A stretch of DNA of 22,322 nt, taken from assembly GCA_002386585.1 (NCBI GenBank), contig DGIZ01000113.1, positions 1 to 22,322 on the forward strand, in the 5' to 3' direction. A program made the translations under genes and the position numbers. Below the pieces are notes generated by a model. That model was not told where the DNA came from and did not search any database. It saw nothing but the letters and a program-made list of their open reading frames with translations. Below are positions 8,663-14,934 of this stretch, one piece after another; positions within the stretch are counted from its first letter, which is position 1, and the number at the start of each line of letters is the position of its first letter. Origin of the DNA: Brevundimonas sp. UBA4609 (lineage in GTDB: Bacteria > Pseudomonadota > Alphaproteobacteria > Caulobacterales > Caulobacteraceae).

Positions 8663-9377
8663 TCGTCATCCTCCCGACGAAGGCCCTTGATGATCTGCCC
8701 CTCGACGAGAGGCAGGGCCTCGGACATCAGCAACCGCGTCGCATCGTCCATCGGCCCGCCCAGCTGCGCGAAGGCGACCACGGCGCCGTAGTCCAGGGCG
8801 AAGGCGCCGAACCCGCTCGACCTCAACTGGCCGGCGCAGGCGTCGAGGACGTCCCAGACGCGGCGGCCTTGCGGGGTTTTCGGCGCGTGCCGGTCGAAGG
8901 GGCAGGGCTCGCCTTCGCCCCCGCAGTACTGTCGTCGGCAGCTGTCCCGGCAGTAGGATCCGCCTCCCTCCCCGAACTGCCACTCGGCAAGGGAGACGAT
9001 CCTTTTTTTTCCGACATCAGGGCGTACACTTCGCTGGCGTACCCCCTGTCGAAGAAGTCGAAGATTTCGGGCTCTTGTCCCAACAGCGCCACGACCTGGT
9101 CGGGCGTCAGCGTCTGGGCGGGCGAGCCGGTATCGTCGGCCACGCCCTCCCATTCGAGCGCGCCGGCCGCCACATAGGCCGCCGTCATGACGAATAGCGC
9201 CTGGCCCATGTGTCCGACGCCGTCGTCATCCATCTCGACCCCGTGGGCCACCATCAGCCCGGCGCTGATCCGCCGGGCTTCCACGATCACAGGCGTCGAC
9301 GGCGGCAACATCTTCACGCGCACGCCGTGCGCTGGCTCCAGCCATTCCGGCTGGGCGGCGACCTTCAACTGCAGCAT
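8659..9377 (-). CDS. Tail assembly chaperone G-T, -1 ribosomal frameshift product
   Basis: A -1 slip on the A AAA AAA heptamer (9003-9009) joins the first 125 residues of G to a 114-residue extension, giving about 239 aa. The extension begins RIVSLAEWQFGEGGG and is read in the frame one base back from G. It looks like real protein, and its stop at 8659 overlaps the next gene's ATG as ATGA. It has no plausible start codon of its own at the junction. A cysteine cluster, CX3CX4CX6C, lies shortly after the junction. In lambda, G and G-T hold the tape measure protein while the tube polymerises around it, and neither is in the finished virion. The helical C-terminal part (LLMSEALPLVEGQIIKGL) would be the T domain that contacts the tube protein. 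Confidence 0.88.
8823..9377 (-). CDS. Tail assembly chaperone G
   Basis: This is the unshifted product, 184 aa. The N-terminal region (about 1-120) is a compact domain: MLQLKVAAQPEWLEP, then a DDDGVGHMGQALFVMTAAYVA helix and an EIFDFFDRGYASEVYALMSEKK end. After residue 125 the 0-frame turns into a low-complexity Ser/Pro/Ala/Thr tail, as is usual for G proteins whose information continues in the other frame. GAGGAGG precedes the ATG at a good distance, immediately after the tail tube stop. The chaperone role is established for this gene position; the sequence itself is divergent. Confidence 0.85.
   Translation of the reverse strand: MLQLKVAAQPEWLEPAHGVRVKMLPPSTPVIVEARRISAGLMVAHGVEMDDDGVGHMGQALFVMTAAYVAAGALEWEGVADDTGSPAQTLTPDQVVALLGQEPEIFDFFDRGYASEVYALMSEKKGSSPLPSGSSGREADPTAGTAADDSTAGAKASPAPSTGTRRKPRKAAASGTSSTPAPAS
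8962..8997 (-). promoter_or_regulatory. Stem-loop downstream of the slippery site (frameshift stimulator candidate)
   Basis: Beginning five bases after the slippery run, CTCCCT (8995-8990) pairs with AGGGAG (8969-8964). The stem can be extended by a G-C pair and a G-U pair (8997/8962 and 8996/8963). Nested inside, TGCC (8989-8986) pairs with GGCA (8981-8978) around the loop GAGT. Spacing and size fit known -1 frameshift stimulators. Confidence 0.65.
9003..9010 (-). promoter_or_regulatory. Programmed -1 frameshift slippery site in G/G-T
   Basis: The minus strand reads GGAAAAAAAAGG. In the G frame the codons are GAA AAA AAA GGA, so the slippery heptamer is A AAA AAA, a classic -1 site at which both lysyl tRNAs can re-pair. 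This is the only run of eight identical bases I noticed in a very G+C-rich window. Confidence 0.88.
9318..9332. repeat. 15-nt palindrome copy 3 (inside G)
   Basis: GCGCACGCCGTGCGC is the same palindrome with the other centre base (its own reverse complement is the form seen at 919). It is read on the minus strand as Ala-His-Gly-Val-Arg in the chaperone G. Confidence 0.85.
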
Positions 9378-9392
9378 GGGTCAGCCCTCCTC

Positions 9393-10697
9393 TTAGGCGC
9401 CGTAGGCCGAACCGGCCACGTCGTTGTCGAGGATGACGGTCAGAGCCCGGCCGAGCGTCGGATCGACGGCCGCCTGATAGGCGTAATCCGCCTGGATGCC
9501 GCCCGGCCCCGTCACAGGCCGCTTCGCCTTGGGAAGGAAGACGCGGTGCTGGATCAGCCGCAACGAGAAGTCGGTGCCCGGCAGCGTCCAGATGTGCTCC
9601 AGGTCGCTGGCCTCGCCGTTCTCCGCCTGCAGCTGCAACTCAGGCCCGCTGAAGCGCGCGCCGATCTGCCCCGTCAGGGCCAGAGCGCCTTCGTCAATTC
9701 CGCTGACCCGGCCGTCGCTGCGGATGGCCGGGACTGGGTCGAGGCCGTTCGACAGGTTGAACTGGCCGCTGACCAGATCGGCGATCGGCACGCCGTAACG
9801 CAGCACGGACCCCGAGAACTGCGAGAAGCGCGCCACCGCCATCTCGGCGGCGACCGTGCCGGCGGCTGACGCGGTGGCGACGGATTCGCCCTGGGCGATC
9901 AGACCCAGCGTCGCGGTCAGATTGCCCCCCCGCTGCATCTGAATGCCCAGCGTGTTGGCCTTCACGCCATAGTTCATGTTGAAGGCGGGAACCTCGGGAT
10001 GCTGAAGCTCGATCGAGGCGGATGGCAGCACCGCCGCGCCGCTGGTGAAGGTGTGACGATACCCGCCCGACGCGGCGCCGCCGGTCAGCGTCGCGCCCGA
10101 GGCCGCCGCGTTGGATGCCGGGGTTTCGCCGGCATCGATCGCAAAGCTGTTGCCGGAAACGCCCAGCGCGTCGTGCTGGATCAGAATGGCGTTGCCACGG
10201 TCATTCTGGCGATAGGTGGCGGCTGCGACGCCCGTCACGGCGCTGGCGTTCAGGGCGCGCACGGCGTTTGCCACCGTAGCCGGAAGCGTCGCGCCGATCT
10301 GGATCTGATTGGCCGTCGGCGAGCCGGTGACGAAGGTAAAGGCCTGACCGCCGATGCTGATGGTCGCATTGTTCACGGGCTGGGCCGAAAACGTGATCGT
10401 TCCCCGCGCCGCCTTGCCCGCCGCGCTGGTCGGGACGCCGAGCAGCATCCTCAGCCACACGCCGCTCTGCCGCGCGCAGATGGGCACGACCACGTCGCCG
10501 GTGTTCGTCACGGCGTCCCGGCCGGGCTCGCTGGGCTCTCGCCCCCGGCCCAGGAGTTCGCCGTCGATCAGCGGCTGCTCTTCGCCGAGCGACGCCGAGA
10601 CGAAGGCCATTAGGCCAAAGCCGGTCGCGGGCGGGAAGCCGAAAGTCTGTTCAATCGCCAAGGCCATGCGGGCATTGGCTCCGCGTGCGCGTGCCAT
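9393..10697 (-). CDS. Major tail tube protein (V-like) with an inserted domain
   Basis: This 434-aa protein lies between the U-like terminator and the G chaperone, the place of lambda V. Residues 1-95 and about 210-434 form the tube core (for example VPICARQSGVWLRMLL near the N-terminus and a SASIELQHPEVPAFNMNYGV segment at 226-245, with a C-terminal YQAAVDPTLGRALTVILDN). Residues about 98-208 look like an extra beta-rich domain: GTITFSAQPVNNATISIGG, then AFTFVTGSP and a TLPATVANAVRALNAS helix. Such modules are often seen inserted in phage tail and structural proteins and may project from the tube surface. The ATG at 10697 has GGAG eight bases upstream. The tube call rests on position plus general family pattern. 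Confidence 0.82.
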   Translation of the reverse strand: MARARGANARMALAIEQTFGFPPATGFGLMAFVSASLGEEQPLIDGELLGRGREPSEPGRDAVTNTGDVVVPICARQSGVWLRMLLGVPTSAAGKAARGTITFSAQPVNNATISIGGQAFTFVTGSPTANQIQIGATLPATVANAVRALNASAVTGVAAATYRQNDRGNAILIQHDALGVSGNSFAIDAGETPASNAAASGATLTGGAASGGYRHTFTSGAAVLPSASIELQHPEVPAFNMNYGVKANTLGIQMQRGGNLTATLGLIAQGESVATASAAGTVAAEMAVARFSQFSGSVLRYGVPIADLVSGQFNLSNGLDPVPAIRSDGRVSGIDEGALALTGQIGARFSGPELQLQAENGEASDLEHIWTLPGTDFSLRLIQHRVFLPKAKRPVTGPGGIQADYAYQAAVDPTLGRALTVILDNDVAGSAYGA

Positions 10698-10772
10698 GTC
10701 AGTTCTCCATCATGAGGGGGGTGTCCGCCTGGGGCCGGACGAGGTCAGCCAGGTGCGATCGGCTCGGGCCGA

Positions 10773-11204
10773 TCAGGTCAGCGGGTTGGACGTCGAGTAG
10801 ACGACGATGATGCTGAGCTGCGCACCCCGCACCGGTTCGGCGCTTTCCAAGGTCACGTCGTCGGTCATTGGCGCGGTCGCCTCAGCCCATTCGGCCACGC
10901 CGCCAAGGCTTCGATCCGCTTCAATCCTGTCGCCGATCGGGATCAGCAGCTGGTCCAGCAACTCGTGCCGATTGGTCGAGCCCGGCGGGCCCAGAACCTC
11001 GACCTCGAACTCGTGGGTGTAGGTGTAGCGCAGCGGCGAGAGGGTCACCTCCGGTTCCCCCGGATCGCCGTCGTGCAGGATGATGGTGCCGCCCGGATCC
11101 GGCCGCTTCGGCCAGGGTTGGTCGCGCCTGACCTCGGCCTGGGGCGCGGCGGCTTCCAGCAGCGCCTTCACGCCCTGGGCGGCGGCTTCGCGTGCGCTGT
11201 CCAT
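10773..11204 (-). CDS. Tail terminator-like protein (U position)
   Basis: This is a 143-aa protein. It has the pattern of a family that alphaproteobacterial annotations often mislabel as acyl-CoA transferase: the segment GGTIILHDGDPGEPEVTLSPLRYTYTHEFEVEVL, then RIEADRSLGGVAEWAEATAP and a final IIVVYSTSNPLT strand. Size, position before the tube gene and predicted alpha/beta layout fit a tail terminator of the lambda U or Gifsy type, which stops tube growth and joins head to tail. There is no sign of a CoA-transferase active site. The ATG at 11204 has GGAGG upstream, overlapping the end of the preceding gene. Confidence 0.75.
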   Translation of the reverse strand: MDSAREAAAQGVKALLEAAAPQAEVRRDQPWPKRPDPGGTIILHDGDPGEPEVTLSPLRYTYTHEFEVEVLGPPGSTNRHELLDQLLIPIGDRIEADRSLGGVAEWAEATAPMTDDVTLESAEPVRGAQLSIIVVYSTSNPLT

Positions 11205-11207
11205 GGC

Positions 11208-11537
11208 TCAGCCTCCGACCGGAACGACAGCGCACAGCCACCAGCCGTCTTCATTGCGACGCGGATCCCCGACGATCTTCAACGTCTCGCGCACGGCGCC
11301 GGTCACGTCGTCCAGCAGCTGTACCTGCTGGCCCTCCTCTGGTTCGGCGATCCAGCGCTGATGGATCTCGACGGCTCGGGCCGTCAGAATGTGCGACGCG
11401 TCGCCATACCGCGCGATCGCGTCCTCTTCAGCCGGGTGGACCCGCACCTCGCCGGCCACGCCCGTCCACAGCGCACGATCGCCGAGGTGGTCATCCACCT
11501 CGGCGACCATGGCCGTCAGATGCTGCCCGAAACCCAT
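11208..11537 (-). CDS. Head-tail joining protein (FII-like)
   Basis: This 109-aa protein begins MGFGQHLTAMVAEVDDHLGD and has strands such as GEVRVHPAEED and a C-terminal IVGDPRRNEDGWWLCAVVP. Length and place, between major capsid and tail terminator, match lambda FII (117 aa), which attaches to the gpW-capped portal and gives the docking site for the tail. The start codon lies one base after the capsid gene's TGA (TGAGATG), with no strong ribosome binding site of its own, so it is probably translated by coupling. Assignment is mainly by position and size. Confidence 0.68.
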   Translation of the reverse strand: MGFGQHLTAMVAEVDDHLGDRALWTGVAGEVRVHPAEEDAIARYGDASHILTARAVEIHQRWIAEPEEGQQVQLLDDVTGAVRETLKIVGDPRRNEDGWWLCAVVPVGG

Positions 11538-11538
11538 C

Positions 11539-12612
11539 TCAGGGCTGGGGCCCCCAGACCCACTTCGTGGTCAGGCGAGGCTTCCGCCAGATCGGCAGGG
11601 AGTTCATCTGGTACTTCCATTCCAGACCCGCTCCGTGCTTCATCACCTCTTCCGAGAAATGGATCAGGTCCTCGTCCGAGAAGGTCGAGCCCTCCAGTTC
11701 GCGGATATCCAGCGGCGGGGCCGCATAGGTGACGTGCGACTCGATCGTGCCGGTCGGGTAGGAAACACCTTCCTTGGCGTCGAGCAGCCGCGTCGTGCCT
11801 TCCGTTCCCCACAGCTTCACCCGCGCGCGGTACTCGCGGATGGTGCAGCCGGAGATCTCGATCACGCGACGGAAGCTGTTGGCCGACTTCTCGCGCTGCT
11901 GGTTCAGCAGCTGGAGCATGGCGGGCGTGCCGGCGAAATACTTTTCCACCGACGGGTGCCGGATGATCTTGCTGTAGAACTCCGGCGCGATGCGGACCTC
12001 CAGCCCGGTCATCGTGTCGTTGACCAGCTCCTCCTCGGTGCCGGAAAGCACCTCCTCCAGCGCCGCCGGCACGTCGAAGGTCGGATCGTCCAGGTCGAAA
12101 TAGACCACCCGCTGCTGGAGCTTGAACACCTCGTTCAGGTCGTAGATGAGCTGATTGGCGCCGTCGACAATCCGCCCCTTCAGCGAGGAGATCTTCATCA
12201 CCTCGAGGGTGATGGAGAACTTCAGACGGTTGCGGCGGTGACGGGTTTCGACCTTGTTGACCAGGGCGTCGTCCGGCGTGCGGGTGCGCCGGGCGTAGGC
12301 CATCCAGGACCGGATGTCCGCCGCCAGCACGGAGTCCTCGTGGCTGACGTTCGGAATCTCGAAGATGACGCCCTTGGGCTTGCCGTGGCGAGCGATGCTC
12401 GACGGGCGGCCGCCTTCCGTAACCGGCAGGGCGGTGATCACCCCGTCATCGATGTCGATGCGGACGTAAGGCGTGTCCAGGCCTTCGCTCGGGAACATGC
12501 CGTCCGCATTGAGCTGGCCGAACTGGTCGGGGACGGAGTTGATCAGGCCGGTGTGGTGCGCGGCCGTCAGGGGCAGCAGCGAGCCGCTGTCCAACAGTTC
12601 ATCGGGGTCCAT
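11539..12612 (-). CDS. Major capsid protein (E-like)
   Basis: The protein has 357 aa, close to lambda E (341 aa), and follows the decoration protein gene as in lambda. It matches the phage major capsid protein E family: an N-terminal LTAAHHTGLINSVPDQFGQL arm, a central KVETRHRRNRLKFSITLEVM region, and a C-terminal part with RVKLWGTEGTTRLLDAKEG and YAAPPLDIRELEG, typical of the HK97-fold axial domain in this family. TAGGAGGG gives a strong ribosome binding site, fitting the high output needed. It builds the icosahedral shell with D-like trimers on the outside. Confidence 0.93.
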   Translation of the reverse strand: MDPDELLDSGSLLPLTAAHHTGLINSVPDQFGQLNADGMFPSEGLDTPYVRIDIDDGVITALPVTEGGRPSSIARHGKPKGVIFEIPNVSHEDSVLAADIRSWMAYARRTRTPDDALVNKVETRHRRNRLKFSITLEVMKISSLKGRIVDGANQLIYDLNEVFKLQQRVVYFDLDDPTFDVPAALEEVLSGTEEELVNDTMTGLEVRIAPEFYSKIIRHPSVEKYFAGTPAMLQLLNQQREKSANSFRRVIEISGCTIREYRARVKLWGTEGTTRLLDAKEGVSYPTGTIESHVTYAAPPLDIRELEGSTFSDEDLIHFSEEVMKHGAGLEWKYQMNSLPIWRKPRLTTKWVWGPQP

Positions 12613-12646
12613 CGGAGCCCTCCTATCGTTTCAGTGTTCAGGGATG

Positions 12647-12667
12647 CCGGGCCGCCAAGGGGCCCGG
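12647..12667 (-). other. Stem-loop between decoration and capsid genes
   Basis: CCGGGCC (12647-12653) and GGCCCGG (12661-12667) form a perfect 7-bp stem with a 7-base loop in the 64-bp gap between the D-like and E-like genes. There is no T-run after it on the minus strand, so a rho-independent terminator is unlikely. It could protect or process the capsid mRNA. Confidence 0.55.
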
Positions 12668-12676
12668 ATTGCCGGC

Positions 12677-13366
12677 TCAGCCGCTGACGCGCGGTTGGAT
12701 GCCCAGCGAAGCCAGACGGCGGTAGGCCGCTTCCTTCTGGCCGTCGGTGACGCCCAGAGGCCAGGCGATGGCCTCGCGACGAATGATGACCGGGCCGCGC
12801 GCCAGGACCGTCAGCTCGACATCCACCCCGACCGGCGCCTCGGCCGACAACAGGTTGACGCCGGTGATGATCTGCGAGCCGTCCGTCGCCGCCGGATCCC
12901 ACGGCGCATCCTTCTCGATCACGCCGTCCTCATAGGCGACGGAGACCGGAATCCGGTCGCCGGCGACGAAGTCCGCCGAACCGTCCGACAGGGTGAAGTT
13001 GATGGCGCCGTTGTAAGGCGAGCCGACATTGCCCGCCCCGTCCAGGCTTCCGTCGGGACGGATCACCTGAAAGGCGCCGCCGTCCGCCGCCGGAGAGACG
13101 ATGACCACCTCGTATTGGCCCGCAGCGGCCCCGGTGTCCGCCGTAACGACGCCGATCGCGCCGTTGCCCGTGCCGACCACGGCGCCGGCCGTGACGGTCG
13201 CCGCGCCGATCAGCACCGTGCCGACAAGTACGAAAGCCGCAAAGGCCCTCGTCGTACCGACGCCGCCCAGGCCGACGCGCTTGTCGGTCGTATAGGTCGG
13301 ATCGTACTCCGAATGGATGAGATCGCTGAGCCCGGGCAGGCCGGTCTCGAAAGTATAGGCCTTCAT
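12677..13366 (-). CDS. Head decoration protein (D-like) with an inserted domain
   Basis: The protein has 229 aa, about twice lambda D (110 aa). Family features are at both ends: an N-terminal LIHSEYDPTYTTDKRVGLGG arm, then FVLVGTVLIG. Near the C-terminus are PWDPAATDGSQIITGVNLL (176-194 region), an ARGPVIIRREAIAWPLG strand and QKEAAYRRLASLGIQPR at the end. Between them, about 70-150, is an extra Gly/Ala/Asp-rich beta module with AAAGQYEVVIVSPAADGGAF and GAINFTLSDGSADFVAGDRI. Such insertions occur in other phage decoration proteins and would sit on the outside of the head. Trimers stabilise the expanded shell. GAGGAGG precedes the ATG at 13366. Confidence 0.88.
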   Translation of the reverse strand: MKAYTFETGLPGLSDLIHSEYDPTYTTDKRVGLGGVGTTRAFAAFVLVGTVLIGAATVTAGAVVGTGNGAIGVVTADTGAAAGQYEVVIVSPAADGGAFQVIRPDGSLDGAGNVGSPYNGAINFTLSDGSADFVAGDRIPVSVAYEDGVIEKDAPWDPAATDGSQIITGVNLLSAEAPVGVDVELTVLARGPVIIRREAIAWPLGVTDGQKEAAYRRLASLGIQPRVSG

Positions 13367-13435
13367 GACGGCCTCCTCTGTTCAGCAGGTTGATGCAGCC
13401 GGGATCAGGTCCAGCCCCCGGCCGAGCTGGTCGGC

Positions 13436-13912
13436 TCAGCCGGCGCCGCCGCCCCGGTTCCGATCGATGCGGTTGGCCACGGCCGCGCTCATGCCCGTGG
13501 CCCCCTTGGCCCCGTCGGCCCTCAGGCGCTGGGTTCCCGACATGGCGCGATCCAGGCGGCTGCCGCCTTGGGCCGAACCGGCGACGGCGGCCGACGCCTT
13601 GAACTGCGCCAGCGTCTGGCCCGACTGGATGGCGGCCAAAGCAAGCGCGGGGTTCTTCTTGGCCTCCGCCGAAGCGGCGATGGCGGCGGCGTCATCCTTC
13701 TTGTCGTCTTGATCGTCTTCGTCGCCGGTTTCGACTTGGTCCTTGGGCTTTTCGTCGCCCTCGTCATCGTCACCGCCATCGTCGTCGTCTTCACTATCAT
13801 CCGGCTTGGTGTCGTCGGTCCCTGCCTTCGGCAGGGCCTCCGACAGGGCCTTGATGGCGGCCTGGGTCAGGCCGGCGGTCTTTGCGGCCGCGAGCACAGC
13901 GGAACGCTTCAT
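13436..13912 (-). CDS. Nested in-frame scaffold protein (Nu3-like internal start)
   Basis: Inside the protease gene, Met334 (ATG at 13912) is preceded by GAGGAG six bases upstream, a near-ideal ribosome binding site at the right distance. Translation from here would give a 158-aa protein: MKRSAVLAAAKTAGLTQAAI, then the acidic stretch and an Ala-rich C-terminal helical part ending DRNRGGGAG. Lambda makes its scaffold Nu3 in just this way, from an in-frame internal start in C. The domain boundary fits, since the protease core and a Ser/Pro/Ala linker end just before Met334. The scaffold would fill the procapsid and leave or be degraded before packaging. Confidence 0.75.
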   Translation of the reverse strand: MKRSAVLAAAKTAGLTQAAIKALSEALPKAGTDDTKPDDSEDDDDGGDDDEGDEKPKDQVETGDEDDQDDKKDDAAAIAASAEAKKNPALALAAIQSGQTLAQFKASAAVAGSAQGGSRLDRAMSGTQRLRADGAKGATGMSAAVANRIDRNRGGGAG

Positions 13913-14911
13913 ATCAGTCTCCTCGGTAGATGCGGCCGGCGCCGGAGCCGCGTTGGATGACGCCAGACGCTCGCGCGCCAGCTCTCGGATCGCGGCGAAC
14001 GCTTTGCGTTCGGTTGCGATCTCATCGACCAGGCCCTTGGCCAGAGCCGAAAGTTGCGGATTATCGGAATCGCCGAAGAAGCAGCCGGCCTCTGTCGCCA
14101 AGACCTCTTCCTCGGTTAGGTTCGGCCGGCCGGCGAGGACGTCAGCCACGAACCAGCGACCACATTGGTCGATCTCGTCCTGCAGGCCCTGGCTGGCCGT
14201 TTCCGACAGCGGCTCCATCCAACTGCCGTCCGTCTTCTTCGCCCCGAACTTGAACGGAGTGATGACGATGCCGTCCTTCGCGAAGGCGCCCGAGAAATCG
14301 CAGTGTGTGACGACGGCGCCGATGGATCCGACGCCGCTCTCGCGCGCAGCGACGATATGATCGGCGGCGCTGGGCTCCCAATATGCGGCGCTATAGCCAT
14401 CCCGGAGGAAGGCGTGGATAGGCTTGCCGCCGGCCGACGCGCGGTTCTCCCGCTTTAACGCCGCCAGTTCTGGCAAGCCCTGGTCGACTACCCCGCCAGG
14501 AGAGCGCACCACCTCCCAGATGGCGCCGACACGGGCGTCCGCGAACATCTCCTCATAGGCGGCGAAAAGCGTGTCATAGCCGTGATACCAGACATCACCC
14601 CAGCCGAACCCTTCCGCCATGAGCGGGCCTGAGACCTCAAGGATTCCGACCCCATCCTTCAGAACCCACCCGTAACCCACGTCGTCAGGCTCGCCCACGA
14701 ATCGCGGTGACGACGCCAGAGGCTCCGTCCGTTCCTCGACATCTTCCCGGCTGGCGAGCGCACGGCGTGCGCGCCCGAAGAAGTTGGCGAGGGGCGAGCC
14801 GCGATCACTAGCCTCCAGTCCAAGCTGACGGGCCAACGCCGGTATGGATGCTTCGCGCATGAGAAGGGGGCGGCCGGACAGGGCGGCCGCCAGCTGGGCG
14901 GGGTTTCGCAT
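13436..14911 (-). CDS. S49-family capsid maturation protease fused to scaffold (C-like)
   Basis: The 491-aa protein cleaves the portal, scaffold and itself during head assembly. The S49 (SppA/lambda C) signature is clear: DGYSAAYW with the likely nucleophile Ser174, then GVGSIGAVVTH (GSIG 195-198), and GAKKTDGSWMEPLSE, where Lys225 or Lys226 would be the general base. Residues about 310-491 form a scaffold part with a very acidic stretch (about 355-405, mainly Asp/Glu/Lys) and an Ala-rich helical end. I chose the ATG at 14911, just after the portal stop, with AGAGG upstream. The frame is open much further upstream, but that part is antisense-like shadow inside the portal gene. Confidence 0.92.
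   Translation of the reverse strand: MRNPAQLAAALSGRPLLMREASIPALARQLGLEASDRGSPLANFFGRARRALASREDVEERTEPLASSPRFVGEPDDVGYGWVLKDGVGILEVSGPLMAEGFGWGDVWYHGYDTLFAAYEEMFADARVGAIWEVVRSPGGVVDQGLPELAALKRENRASAGGKPIHAFLRDGYSAAYWEPSAADHIVAARESGVGSIGAVVTHCDFSGAFAKDGIVITPFKFGAKKTDGSWMEPLSETASQGLQDEIDQCGRWFVADVLAGRPNLTEEEVLATEAGCFFGDSDNPQLSALAKGLVDEIATERKAFAAIRELARERLASSNAAPAPAASTEETDMKRSAVLAAAKTAGLTQAAIKALSEALPKAGTDDTKPDDSEDDDDGGDDDEGDEKPKDQVETGDEDDQDDKKDDAAAIAASAEAKKNPALALAAIQSGQTLAQFKASAAVAGSAQGGSRLDRAMSGTQRLRADGAKGATGMSAAVANRIDRNRGGGAG
13919..13924 (-). promoter_or_regulatory. Internal ribosome binding site for the nested scaffold
   Basis: The minus strand reads GAGGAG, then ACTGAT, then ATG (13912-13910). 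The site lies within coding sequence for Glu-Glu of the protease and decides the internal start. Confidence 0.75.
14758..14772. repeat. 15-nt palindrome copy 4 (inside the protease gene)
   Basis: GCGCACGGCGTGCGC, read on the minus strand as Arg-Ala-Arg-Arg-Ala. The codon phase differs from the copies read as Ala-His-Gly/Ala-Val-Arg, so DNA and not protein is what is conserved. Confidence 0.85.
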
Positions 14912-14934
14912 GGGGGGACCTCTTAGGTTCGCCG

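Noticed and set aside
9011..9153. A separate start for the T frame at 9153
   Set aside because: The upstream part of this frame reads as shadow (MGGRGRRYRLARPDADARP-type) inside G. The slippery site explains the joining of the two frames better.
10773..11204. Acyl-CoA transferase
   Set aside because: Homologues are sometimes given this name, but size, lack of catalytic motif and gene position fit a tail terminator.
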